NCBI GenBank assembly: GCA_050260355.1
Contig: JBLNBZ010000046.1
Location: 1 to 64,000, forward strand
Length of the DNA stretch: 64,000 nucleotides
Direction: 5' to 3'
Source of the DNA: CADEFX01 sp050260355
GTDB taxonomy: Bacteria; Pseudomonadota; Alphaproteobacteria; Rhizobiales; Hyphomicrobiaceae
A model generated the notes under the pieces. The model was not told the origin of the DNA. It made no database searches and saw nothing but the letters and a program-made list of their open reading frames with translations. Position 1 is the stretch's first letter; every line of letters starts with the position of its first letter. This document shows positions 25,694 through 34,359 of the stretch, in pieces. Position numbers and translations under genes: made by a program.

Positions 25694-27127
25694 TTACTCG
25701 GCTGCAGCGCGTCGGACGTCAGCTTCTCGAATCTCGACCAGCAACGTCGAAACGTCGTGGACCGTCTCGAGTCGACGAAGCCTCGCCACCAATGCTGCTC
25801 CGGCTTCCGACGGAATGACGAGCCCGAGCAGATCGCGTGCCTTGGTTTCGATCACGGACGCGGGCACCGGATTCACCCATTCTCCGCGAGGCATATCGGC
25901 CGAGCCGACGTGCTGCCGCCCATCCACGGTCTCAATTCTCACTTCGGCGGTCCACTTGTCGGGGAACCCCTCGTTGAACTTGGGTTCCTCGACAATACGG
26001 ACCTTGCTCATGAGCGCGCGAATGGCAGGATCGGCAAGGCGCTGCTCCGTGAACGCCTCGAGACCAACCCGGCGATGGATGATGGCGGTCGCAACCATGA
26101 ACTGGACGCTGAACTTGGCCTTGTAAGGCGTCGGCGGATCCGGATCGTCGATCGTACGCGATGAGTTGGTCGGCAACTTCACGGTGACCGCCTTGACGTG
26201 CTCGGGCTTCAGGTCGCCTTCGAGCGTCAACCGCAGCGTCTCGTCGATGGTGACGTGACCATGCCGGCAACAGGCATGTATCTTGTAACCGTTCTCGACG
26301 ACCTTGTAGTAGGTGCCGAGACGATCGGTGATGCGGCTCCAGTCCACTCCGGACGACAGCGTCGCAACGAAGCCCCGCTCTCCCTCGATAATGTCGACCG
26401 AGCCCGTGAAGCCATGGCTTGCCAGCGTCGCTGCAATGACGCCATTCATGCAGGCCTTGCCGGGATGAAGCACCTTCGTATCATCGCCCACCTTGAGGTA
26501 CTGCCACAGGCCGGCCGCCTGACTGCCGGCATTACCGAACGCCCATTGTGTTTGCTCGACGGTCAACCCCAGGAGCTTGGCGCATGCGGCCGTTGCCCCG
26601 AACGTTCCAATGGTGCCGGTTGAATGGAAAAGATCATAGTGTGGTGCAGCGATCGCTTCACCGATGCGGTACTGCACATCGAAACCGACGACCAGCGCCT
26701 CGATCAGCCGCCGCCCGTCGACCTTGAGCTTTTCGGCAACCGCAACCGCAGCTCCGACCATGGCGACACCGCCATGCACAATAGAAGGCAGATGGATGTC
26801 GTCGAGCTCGATCGTGTGCGAGGCCGCACCATTGGCGAATGCCGCCCAGCTCGCGGAGGTCAACGAACCGTCATTGAAAAGCGTTGCCTCAGGGTTTGCG
26901 CGCTCCGCACGCGCGACTGCGGCAGCAGCCCGGCCCTGGCGTGTCGTGCGGCTCCCCACCGCCGCAACCGCAACCCAGTCGATCAACGCTGTTGTGGCTG
27001 CTGCGACCACCTCAGCGGGCAGCGTGTCGTAAGTCACATCAACCACATATTGAGCAAGCAGTCGCGTCGCCTCCGGCTTGCGCGCGGCGTCATAGGGCTT
27101 CAATCCATTCGTAGTGGGCTTCGTCAT
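25694..27127 (-). CDS. MmgE/PrpD family protein (2-methylcitrate dehydratase-like)
   Basis: This 477-residue MmgE/PrpD protein belongs to a family that includes 2-methylcitrate dehydratase, cis-aconitate decarboxylase and iminodisuccinate epimerase. Typical segments are IDWVAVAAVGSRTTRQGR, WAAFANGAASHTIELDD, DVQYRIGEAIAAPHYDLFHSTGTIG and VKLHPGKACMNG (here KVLHPGKACMNGV), then YKIHACCRHGH. The start is the ATG at 27127, with GGAG about ten bases upstream. It is the first enzyme after the regulator gene (41-base gap) and is followed within five bases by the LeuC-like gene. There is no prpC or prpB nearby, so it is not a standard methylcitrate operon. Confidence 0.88.
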   Translation of the reverse strand: MTKPTTNGLKPYDAARKPEATRLLAQYVVDVTYDTLPAEVVAAATTALIDWVAVAAVGSRTTRQGRAAAAVARAERANPEATLFNDGSLTSASWAAFANGAASHTIELDDIHLPSIVHGGVAMVGAAVAVAEKLKVDGRRLIEALVVGFDVQYRIGEAIAAPHYDLFHSTGTIGTFGATAACAKLLGLTVEQTQWAFGNAGSQAAGLWQYLKVGDDTKVLHPGKACMNGVIAATLASHGFTGSVDIIEGERGFVATLSSGVDWSRITDRLGTYYKVVENGYKIHACCRHGHVTIDETLRLTLEGDLKPEHVKAVTVKLPTNSSRTIDDPDPPTPYKAKFSVQFMVATAIIHRRVGLEAFTEQRLADPAIRALMSKVRIVEEPKFNEGFPDKWTAEVRIETVDGRQHVGSADMPRGEWVNPVPASVIETKARDLLGLVIPSEAGAALVARLRRLETVHDVSTLLVEIREADVRRAAAE

Positions 27128-27168
27128 AAGGGCACAGCTCCTCAGGGGATGGTGCAAGCGGTGAAGGT

Positions 27169-27894
27169 CTAACGAGATCGTTCCAGCCGCATGCGGTAGG
27201 CAAACCGATCCGCCGGATGCAGGCCAACGGTCACGAGAAACACGTCGCCGCTCGCATCAACGTAGCGGCGCAGTATCCGCAGAGCGGGGTCGCCGACGGT
27301 GGCAGCAAGGGGTTCGGCCAGATGAGCTGGCACCACGGCTCCCTGCATCTCCTGCTCAATCCTTTCCAGGAGAACGCCATGATGGCGCGCCAGGAGATCG
27401 CAAAGCGCGGTCGTCTCGTCGTCGAGCCGGTCTTTTACGGATGCGAGAGCGTGTGCGACGTAAGCCTCGCTGGCGCATATGGGCCGTTTCGGACGGCTGA
27501 CATCGATGCGCAGGCTCTGGATGCGGAGCCACCGCGAACCGGCAGCGATCCCGAGATTTACGGCGGTCTCCAGGTCGATAACGGCGTCGTCCACCGAGCG
27601 GACGACACGGCGTGTATCCCGCGCGTAGTGGATCAATTCGTCGATGGAAAGAACGGATTGGCCGAAGCCATGGGCCGGCCTGGGCGCCAGGACGCGCGTG
27701 CCGGCACCGCGCCGGCGCTCGACCAAGCCTTCCTTCTCGAGCAAGTCCAGGGCAGCGCGCACGGTTGCCCGTGATACACGATGTATTTCGGCCAGCTCGA
27801 TTTCGCCCGGCAAAAGGCTGCCCGGCTCGTGGTGACCAGTGGCGATTGCAACTTGCAGATCCCGCGCGAGATTTGCGTAGAGCGGCGTCGGCAT
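27169..27894 (-). CDS. GntR family transcriptional regulator, HutC subfamily
   Basis: This 241-residue one-component regulator probably represses the operon it heads. The N-terminal winged helix shows LLPGEIELAEIHRVSRATVRAALDLLEKEG. The C-terminal UTRA-type ligand domain contains ICASEAYV and ends VTVGLHPADRFAYRM. GGTGAGG lies six bases before the ATG at 27894; a frame extension to 27948 would run into the promoter. A 27-bp palindrome overlies the promoter just upstream. A paralogue with a very similar C-terminus is encoded at 38931-39698. The effector is presumably the transported substrate or an intermediate. Confidence 0.9.
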   Translation of the reverse strand: MPTPLYANLARDLQVAIATGHHEPGSLLPGEIELAEIHRVSRATVRAALDLLEKEGLVERRRGAGTRVLAPRPAHGFGQSVLSIDELIHYARDTRRVVRSVDDAVIDLETAVNLGIAAGSRWLRIQSLRIDVSRPKRPICASEAYVAHALASVKDRLDDETTALCDLLARHHGVLLERIEQEMQGAVVPAHLAEPLAATVGDPALRILRRYVDASGDVFLVTVGLHPADRFAYRMRLERSR

Positions 27895-27920
27895 CGTGGG
27901 CCTCACCAATGCTGACCATA

Positions 27921-27947
27921 TGTACGCACATTTGAAATGTTCGTACA
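27921..27947 (-). promoter_or_regulatory. 27-bp palindromic operator over the GntR operon promoter
   Basis: The arms are TGTACG (27921-27926) and CGTACA (27942-27947), and inside them ACATTT (27928-27933) and AAATGT (27935-27940). Only the centre and the two symmetric linker positions break full symmetry. Read leftward it contains a -35-like TTGTAC and, 18 bases on, a -10-like TACATA, about 30 bases before the GntR start. A repressor bound here would block transcription of its own operon. Confidence 0.75.
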
Positions 27948-28418
27948 ATAGGGATGGACATCACGACGCCGACGGGAGTCCAGCGGCACTCGGGTCATCG
28001 CGCTCAGGGCGGGGCCGATGAAAACGCGAAAAAGTTCAATAGAAACAAAACTCTCACCATCTGCCGATTGGAACGTGACAATGCCCTGCTGCATCAACAC
28101 CGTGGGGGCTGGATCAAAGGAAACACACCCTCGCCATGGTGGTGCGTGGCTTGCAGGGGCGTTGCTACGAAGGTCTCTTCCCGGATCACGGGATGAATCT
28201 CAGCCCCGCGCAGGATGTCATGGCGTAGGCCCGCGCCATGGACTCGGTGCCTTGGCACGGCAAGCATACGGCCAGGCAAATGATGTTGATGCATGCGGGA
28301 CTAGATGCCCGCCGGAGTGATCTTGCATTGGCGGGCCGGAGCAAAATTGCATCAGTATTGAACGGGGACGTATGCACTTGATCCCGCGTGCGGGCGCCTT
28401 CATGCGGTTGCGCGTCAC

Positions 28419-28508
28419 TTTTCGGATGTGTCGTCGGGTTGGGTGTCGGGCTTGGGCCGGGTCGGCCACAGATGTCTTCTGCGTCTTCCTTATGAAGCCG
28501 TGAACAAC
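28419..28508 (-). pseudogene. Relic of a Gp49/HigB-RelE-type toxin gene
   Basis: On the minus strand one frame reads VVHGFIRKTQKTSVADPAQA followed by a basic stretch. The family signature of phage Gp49-like / HigB toxins near their C-terminus is VVLLHGFIKKTQKTP..E..LA..R. About 30 residues match the pattern. The upstream part of the toxin and any HTH antitoxin gene are missing or out of frame, so this is a remnant and not a working toxin-antitoxin pair. Confidence 0.45.
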
Positions 28509-28659
28509 GCCGACGTGGCCCTCGTGGCCGACAACCTGGCCCCGCGCCACGTTCAGAGAGAGGCCCCTGAGTACTTCGGGCGTGCCGGGACGATCCTAGG
28601 CGAGAACGAAATAGCCCCCTCGCGATCGCAGGCGATGGCGGGAAGCGGGAGTTTGGCGC

Positions 28660-28695
28660 GGTATCGTCGGTATCGTCGATGTCGAGCACAATACG
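28660..28695 (-). pseudogene. Possible IS1380-type transposase fragment
   Basis: The minus strand encodes RIVLDIDDTDDT, resembling the first catalytic-Asp segment of IS1380-family transposases (RIVLDIDDT.D). The match ends after about a dozen residues, and no terminal inverted repeats or target duplication are visible. Very short, so low confidence. Confidence 0.25.
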
Positions 28696-28914
28696 AGACC
28701 GCGGCCGCAATCTTGATCTCGCCGTTGCGGCGAGACCTCTGCAGAACGTCTGACGATACTTCGTATTTGGATCAAATTGCAATCGCCTGCAACACTGCCC
28801 AGTGAGGACAGATAGCTATGACAGACTTGGCCCCGTGCACCCGGCTGCGCACCGCCTACCGATCTCTCTTCGGGCGGTCAATGCGCGAAGCGGCTGCAAG
28901 TACAAAGGAACCAA

Positions 28915-30352
28915 ATGAGGCGGAATCTTCGAGCCCGGCGGCAAGCACCACCGCACGCCGAAGTGGATCTCGACACGAACGAGTGCTTTGAAGATCACGC
29001 TCGACCTGCGACGTCGACCTTCGGCAAGGATGACTCCTTCCAGGATTATCGAGACGTCAAGCGCGACACCACCCGGCGAGCTCAGAGCGAGCGGGTCCTC
29101 CGCGCCACGCTGCGGCGTGCCCAAGAGCAGCTAGCCGTAGCGTCCCTGTTAAGCCAATCTGACGCGCTCCTCTCGGGAGACGTCGAGACTCTGGCCCGCG
29201 AAACGACCGAACGCAGCGCCGAAGCAATGGGCTGTGAGCGTGCCAACGTCTGGCTGTTCAACGACAACGAAACAGAGCTCACCTGCATCGACCTATTCGA
29301 AGCGACGCCCAAGCGGCATTCGTCGGGCGCGGTTCTTACCGAGAGCGAGTACGGCCCTGAGTTCCGCACTCTGAAGGCCGCGAAGTACGTCGATGCGGAC
29401 AATCCGCTGACCGATCCGAGAACGGCCGGCTACGTCGAGACCTACGTCAAGCCGCTGGGAATCACGTCGATGCTCGACGTGGCGATTCAAGCCTCGGGAC
29501 ATACGTTCGGCCTTATCTGCTTTGAGCACGTCGGAAAGCCCCACGTTTGGGAAAGGGACGAGATTCTCTTCGCGGGTTAGCTGGCGGACAAGATCGCACT
29601 CGCCATCGCGAACAAAAGGCGCATCGCTGCAGAGCAGGCCTTGCGCTCGAGCGAGCGTCAGCTCTCGAGCGCTCTTGCCATGACCCGCGCCGGCGGCTGG
29701 GAGTTCGACCCTGCGCAGAACCTCTTTACTTTCAACGACAACTTCTATCGTGTTTTCGGCACGACCGTTGAGGAGGTCGGCGGCTACACGATGAGCGCCG
29801 AAGCATACGCGCAGCGCTTCTTGCATCCCGATGACATCGCAGTCGTGCGCACAGAGGTTGCCGCCGCAATCGCCACCACGGATCCAGGCTACAGCCGCGA
29901 GTTCGAGCACCGATTCATTTACGCCAACGGAGAAACGGGCTCCATGGCGGTGCGCCTCTTTATTCTTAAGGATGCGGAGGGTCGCACGATCAAGAGCTAC
30001 GGCGTCAATCAAGACATCACCGATCGCAGACGCGCGGAGGTGGCCCTGCGCGATTCCAAGAAGTTCACGGAGGCCATTCTGAACACCATACCCGCACGGG
30101 TGTTCTGGAAGGACCAGAACCTCTGCTACCTGGGCTGCAATTCATCTTTCGCCCTCGATGCGGGACTTCTCGATCCTGCGGACATCATCGGCAAGAACGA
30201 CTACCAGTTGGGCTGGCGGGCGCAGGCCGACGCCTACCGGGCCGACGACATGCAGGTCATCGAAAGTGGTTGCGGCAAGCTTCTCATCGAGGAGACGCAA
30301 ACGACTCCCACCGGCGACACCATTGCGCTTCTTACGAGCAAGATACCGATCA
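28915..30352 (+). pseudogene. GAF/PAS sensor protein broken by a stop codon and truncated
   Basis: One frame runs from ATG 28915 (AAGGA five bases upstream) to about 30352, with a single in-frame TAG at 29578-29580. Before it lie a coiled segment and a GAF domain (about residues 70-220: AMGCERANVWLFND...FGLICFEH). After it the frame resumes LADKIALAIANKRR, the usual helix after GAF, which suggests a CAG to TAG change at a Gln codon. Next come a PAS fold (MTRAGGWEFDPAQNLFTFND...) with PAC tail SYGVNQDITDRRRAE, and a second PAS starting AILNTIPARVFWKDQNL. Homology is cut at SKIPI, where the S10 peptidase gene begins on the other strand. The kinase or output domain is missing. Confidence 0.8.
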
Positions 30353-31990
30353 TCGGGTTTGCGCCTCGTTGTTCAAGCTTTCCGCCAGCACGATCAACAC
30401 ATCCTCGCGGAATGCCGCGCGCGAGCCTTCGCGGCTATAGAACATGTGGCCGCCGGGATAGGTGATCTGCAGCATCCGCCGCGCATCGCCGTAAGCAGGG
30501 AGTTGGTCCAGGACCATGGTGCTTGCGAAGTAGGGCGTCACGAGATCAGTGTAGCCGTGCACAACCAGCACCCGCAGTCGCGGATCGAGGGCAAGGACGG
30601 TCCTGAGATCGGAGACGACCTCGGGCGGCGAAGCGGAGTTTCCATATTGCCAATGGTTTGAAACCTCCCAATTGAGGAGGTAATAGCGCGCCTCGGTGCG
30701 CCAGCCGAGCTTGCTGGCGTAAAGATCGAGCATCGCCGACGTCAGTGGAGCGCGCACTGCCGTCATGAAAGGATCCTCGGCGCTTGCAAAGGGCGCGGTG
30801 GGATCGGGATTGTAACCGGTGACGGATGCATCATAGGTGCTGGCGACACGGCCCGCGCTCTGGTTGGTCTCGCGGCGAAAGCCGGCGCTGTCGAGACGGC
30901 CGCCATATCGGCGCACGGTCTCTGCCGGCAGTCCGGTCAATGCAGCAACGCGCGCGACGACGCGGTCCACGGCCGATTTGTCTCGAGGGCCGCGCATGAG
31001 ATCGGTCAGGTATTCGCCACGGGCATAGTCCTCGGCCTCGCGCAGGAGGGCCGGAGACGGAGTCTTGCCCGATGTCTCGAGCGCTGCTGCGGCGAGAGAC
31101 GGCAACAGGGCCGCCGCGTTGAGCGGCAGGTGCCGATTGCTGCGGAGGAAACCGTAGTCGAGAACGGGAGACAGAAGAACCAGGAGGTTCGTGCCCACCC
31201 CGTAATCGGTCTGGAGCGTGTGGGCAATCTTTGGCACGCGGAAGCCGCCGTAGCTCTCGCCGACCAGCAGCTTCGGCGATGCGTGGCGATCGGTCTTTGC
31301 CAGCCACTTCGTTATGAAGGTCGCAAGCGATTCGACGTCGCCTTTGACCGACCAGTACCGCTTCTGCAAATCGTCACGAGACGGACCGCGGGCTTCGCCC
31401 TTGGCAGCGTTGCCCTCCGGGCCGCGTTGGCTCGTCACGATCCTGCTGTAGCCGGTTCCCGGCGGATCGATGAAGACGAGATCCGTGAAGTCGAGCCACG
31501 TCTCGGCGTTGGGTTCCGTGGTCGCTGCCGCGGACGGCCGCGCGCTGTCGCCATCGAGCGGGAGCCGCCAAGGTCCGAGCGCCCCAAGCTGCAACCAAGC
31601 CGATGACGAGCCTGGACCGCCGTTGACGACAAACGCGACCGGGCGCGACTTGGGGGCTGCGCCCGAGAGCGTATATGCGATGTAGGCAATTTGCGCCTGC
31701 ACTTGCCCCTCGGCGTCGGCGAGCGGGATCCGGCCGGCGGTGGCTTCGAACTTCAACGTGCGGCCTGGCAGCTCCAACGTGTGCTGAGTTACGGCGTCCG
31801 CCCGCGGAAAAGCGGCTATGACCGGCCGATCGCCTCCGCCCTTCGCTGTACGGTCGCCTTCGCCCTTGGCCTGCTTAGTCGGTGCGCTTTGCTGAGGCTC
31901 TGCGGCCTGCTCCTGCGCGAGGGCCGGCATTGAGCCTGCCATCGCGACCACCAGCACGGTATATGCAATGCGAAGAGTAAAGGGACGCAT
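30350..31990 (-). CDS. Secreted S10 family serine carboxypeptidase-like peptidase
   Basis: This 546-residue alpha/beta-hydrolase peptidase acts outside the cytoplasm. A Sec signal is seen (MRPFTLRIAYTVLVVAMAGS...ALA), followed by a Gln/Ala/Lys-rich linker. Family motifs are FVVNGGPGSSSAWLQ (oxyanion hole), FIDPPGTGYSR, the nucleophile Ser in LLVGESYGGFRVPKI, and the late catalytic region VVHGYTDLVTPYFAS with His in YPGGHMFY. The start at 31990 is favoured because AGAGG is seven bases before it; a Met at 31996 is too close. Its 3' end overlaps the breakpoint of the sensor pseudogene. It probably trims peptides in the periplasm. Confidence 0.88.
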   Translation of the reverse strand: MRPFTLRIAYTVLVVAMAGSMPALAQEQAAEPQQSAPTKQAKGEGDRTAKGGGDRPVIAAFPRADAVTQHTLELPGRTLKFEATAGRIPLADAEGQVQAQIAYIAYTLSGAAPKSRPVAFVVNGGPGSSSAWLQLGALGPWRLPLDGDSARPSAAATTEPNAETWLDFTDLVFIDPPGTGYSRIVTSQRGPEGNAAKGEARGPSRDDLQKRYWSVKGDVESLATFITKWLAKTDRHASPKLLVGESYGGFRVPKIAHTLQTDYGVGTNLLVLLSPVLDYGFLRSNRHLPLNAAALLPSLAAAALETSGKTPSPALLREAEDYARGEYLTDLMRGPRDKSAVDRVVARVAALTGLPAETVRRYGGRLDSAGFRRETNQSAGRVASTYDASVTGYNPDPTAPFASAEDPFMTAVRAPLTSAMLDLYASKLGWRTEARYYLLNWEVSNHWQYGNSASPPEVVSDLRTVLALDPRLRVLVVHGYTDLVTPYFASTMVLDQLPAYGDARRMLQITYPGGHMFYSREGSRAAFREDVLIVLAESLNNEAQTR

Positions 31991-32124
31991 GGACATTCCT
32001 CTCGCGGCGCAGGCACCCGCCGTCATGGTGCTTGCGCTCAGTATGAACCAAACGCGAGAGTAAAGTCAGGCCAGGGCACTCTTAAGGCACTCTAGCTCTA
32101 TGGCCGCTAAGCGCTACGGGCGCG

Positions 32125-33456
32125 CTAATTGAGCGCGATGAGCTTGGCCTTGTCGGTCAGCACGTACATGCGCCCGCCCGCCACGACCGGCGCGATGTAG
32201 ATCGGCGTTCCCAGGTTCTGCTGACCTTCGACCTTGCCCGTGCTCGCGTCGACGCTGGCGAGGTGGCCCTTGTTGGACGTCAGCCAGAGCTTGTTGCCGG
32301 CCAAGACTGGGCCGGACCAAGTCGTTGCGCCGGGAAGCTGGGTCGACCAGGCGGCCTTGCCGTCCCTGCGGTCGACAGCCATTAGGCGACCGCTGGTGTC
32401 GACCACGAACACGTAGTCCCCGGCTACGCAAGGTGCCTGGAGCCCTGGAATGCTCGCCGACCAGATGCGCTCGCCGGACTTGAGGGAGGTCGCGATCATC
32501 CGGCCTGCGTGGCCGACCGCAAAGACGGTCCCGCCGTCGACGACCGGACGGGCGGCATCGCTCATGGCGCCGAGCGACGACGCGGTGCGGCTGCGCGCAA
32601 GCGATTCCGTCCACAAAGCCTGACCGTCGGAGGCGCGTAACGCCACGACGTCGCCCGAGGGATAGGGCACGACGACGACGTCGCCCTCCATTGCCGGGCT
32701 CGCGTTCACGAGGATGCTCGAGCGTTCAGGCAAGCCACGGTAGTTCCAGAGCTCCTGCCCGTCGGCTGCCGACAACGCGTAGACCACGCCATCGGCGGTG
32801 ATAACGACGACCTTGCCGTTGGCCGCCGTCGGCGACGCACGCAACGGCGACCCCAGGTTCTTCTCCCAGACCTTCTTGCCGCTTTGCGCATCGAGCGCCA
32901 CCACGTAACCGTATCCGGTCGCCGCGTAGATGCGTCCGCCGTCCGCCGCAAGCCCGCCGCCGTAGCCCTTGTAAGCCTTCTCGTCGGGCGGGGTCAGTGA
33001 GCTGCGCCAGGCAACTGAGCCCGAGGAGGAGAACGCCGAAACCTTGCCTTCCGAATCCAGCGTGAAGACCTTGCCTTCCGCAACGATCGGGCTGGCTGTC
33101 AGGCGTCCATAGGAGCTGGAGCCCTGCCCCGCATCCGCACTCCAAATCGTGCGCACGGCATTGCCGAGCGCCAAGTGGCCGGCGGCATTGTTGGGAGTGC
33201 CGCCCGGTTGCGGCCACGAATCGTTCTGGCGAGGCGGGGGCAGCCTCACTGGGCGATCGCCGGCGGCGAGCTCTATGCCGACCTTGTTCTCGCTCAGGGC
33301 GACGGGGATGCGCTTGCCGGGTAGCGGCTTCTCCTTTTCGGTGAACGGATTGAGATCCGACAATCGAGGCAGACTAGGCCCGTCGGAACAACCACCGATG
33401 GCCACGGCAGAAAGCGTCGCCGCGGTGCCGATCACGATCCCCCATCGCTTCGACAT
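32125..33456 (-). CDS. bamB: Outer-membrane assembly factor BamB-like PQQ beta-propeller lipoprotein
   Basis: This 443-residue lipoprotein (lipobox IGGC at about residue 20-23) has repeated beta-propeller blades with the pattern G.VYAL.A.DG..LW, for example VVYALSAADGQELWNY and VVALRASDGQALWTE. BamB scaffolds beta-barrel insertion with BamA at the periplasmic face of the outer membrane. It begins 15 bases after the TPR protein gene, an arrangement that mirrors the YfgM-BamB order of other proteobacteria. In many of them the GTPase gene der follows; here an S10 peptidase gene comes instead. Confidence 0.88.
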   Translation of the reverse strand: MSKRWGIVIGTAATLSAVAIGGCSDGPSLPRLSDLNPFTEKEKPLPGKRIPVALSENKVGIELAAGDRPVRLPPPRQNDSWPQPGGTPNNAAGHLALGNAVRTIWSADAGQGSSSYGRLTASPIVAEGKVFTLDSEGKVSAFSSSGSVAWRSSLTPPDEKAYKGYGGGLAADGGRIYAATGYGYVVALDAQSGKKVWEKNLGSPLRASPTAANGKVVVITADGVVYALSAADGQELWNYRGLPERSSILVNASPAMEGDVVVVPYPSGDVVALRASDGQALWTESLARSRTASSLGAMSDAARPVVDGGTVFAVGHAGRMIATSLKSGERIWSASIPGLQAPCVAGDYVFVVDTSGRLMAVDRRDGKAAWSTQLPGATTWSGPVLAGNKLWLTSNKGHLASVDASTGKVEGQQNLGTPIYIAPVVAGGRMYVLTDKAKLIALN

Positions 33457-33471
33457 TACGTACCGCTTCCC

Positions 33472-34215
33472 CTACTTCTTCGCCGGCGCCCCATCTTGCT
33501 TATCCGAAGCCATGCTCTTTTCCGGCGCCGATGCGGAGCCGTCCCCTTTGGACATCTCGGCTTCAGCCAGCACGCCGAGCATTACTTGGGACCGCTCCAC
33601 CAAGGACGGCGGGGTCGATCGATCGCCGAGTAGCTGCTCGTATATCTTGCGGGCTTCCTGCATCTTGCCTGCCTTGTAAGCCGCCAGCCCAAGCAGCTCG
33701 CGTGCAGAAGCACGCCAGGGATTCTTGTCATTCGTGAGATCGTTGAGCCGATTCTGCATCTCCGTCCAGTCGGCGGCGTCGAGCCTCAACATGGCGGCTT
33801 GGAGCGCGGCGTAATCGCGCAGCAGATCGTCCCCCGTGGTGCCTTTGGCGAGCGCGTCGAACGCCGCCACGGCTTCTGCCGTCTTGCCGGCCTTGGCCAA
33901 TGCGCCGGCGAGGCGGATCTGCGCCAGTGTGCCGTACCCGGATGGTCCGTCCTTGACGATATCGTCGAGCGCCTTTTGCGCATCCTGCATCTTGCCGTCG
34001 GCCGCCAGGCGCACTGCCGCCTCGTAGCGGATGCCCGCCGCCTCAGCGGCAGCGATGCGCTGATGCTCGCGGTACTTGTAGGCGCCGATGGCAACAACGA
34101 CCAGGATCGCTGCCGCGATGATGTACGTCCCATACCGAGACCACACCTGCGCAAGCTGCTCGCGCCTGATATCTTCCTGAACTTCGCGAAGAAAACTGTC
34201 TGTCTGATCGGCCAT
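33472..34215 (-). CDS. YfgM-like membrane-anchored TPR protein
   Basis: This 247-residue protein has one membrane helix near residues 29-46 (TYIIAAAILVVVAIGAY). A periplasmic helical-repeat part follows (for example ALAKAGKTAEAVAAFDALAK and GLAAYKAGKMQEARKIYEQL). YfgM-type proteins link the Sec translocon to periplasmic chaperones and are encoded beside bamB. The Ser/Ala/Lys-rich tail after residue 220 looks disordered. It is the first gene of the pair with BamB. Confidence 0.88.
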   Translation of the reverse strand: MADQTDSFLREVQEDIRREQLAQVWSRYGTYIIAAAILVVVAIGAYKYREHQRIAAAEAAGIRYEAAVRLAADGKMQDAQKALDDIVKDGPSGYGTLAQIRLAGALAKAGKTAEAVAAFDALAKGTTGDDLLRDYAALQAAMLRLDAADWTEMQNRLNDLTNDKNPWRASARELLGLAAYKAGKMQEARKIYEQLLGDRSTPPSLVERSQVMLGVLAEAEMSKGDGSASAPEKSMASDKQDGAPAKK

Positions 34216-34359
34216 GTGAGCTACATCAGAAGTGGGCGGCCCGCCTTAGCGCAGGCCGAAGTGCCCCACCCTTCGCATATCCCGACCCGCAGTGCCACCG
34301 AAAGCGGCTACCGCTTGGCTGAACACGGTTTTTCGCCTTTTTGATGGCCCCTGCGCGCG

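Larger units (their letters stand above)
27948..28914. other. Roughly 970-base non-coding region with gene relics
   Basis: No intact gene is seen between the GntR promoter and the broken sensor gene. Short frames on both strands are open but unlike proteins, apart from two fragments listed separately: a Gp49/HigB-like toxin piece and a possible transposase piece, both on the minus strand. Together with the broken sensor gene this looks like a degraded accessory segment. Confidence 0.5.
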
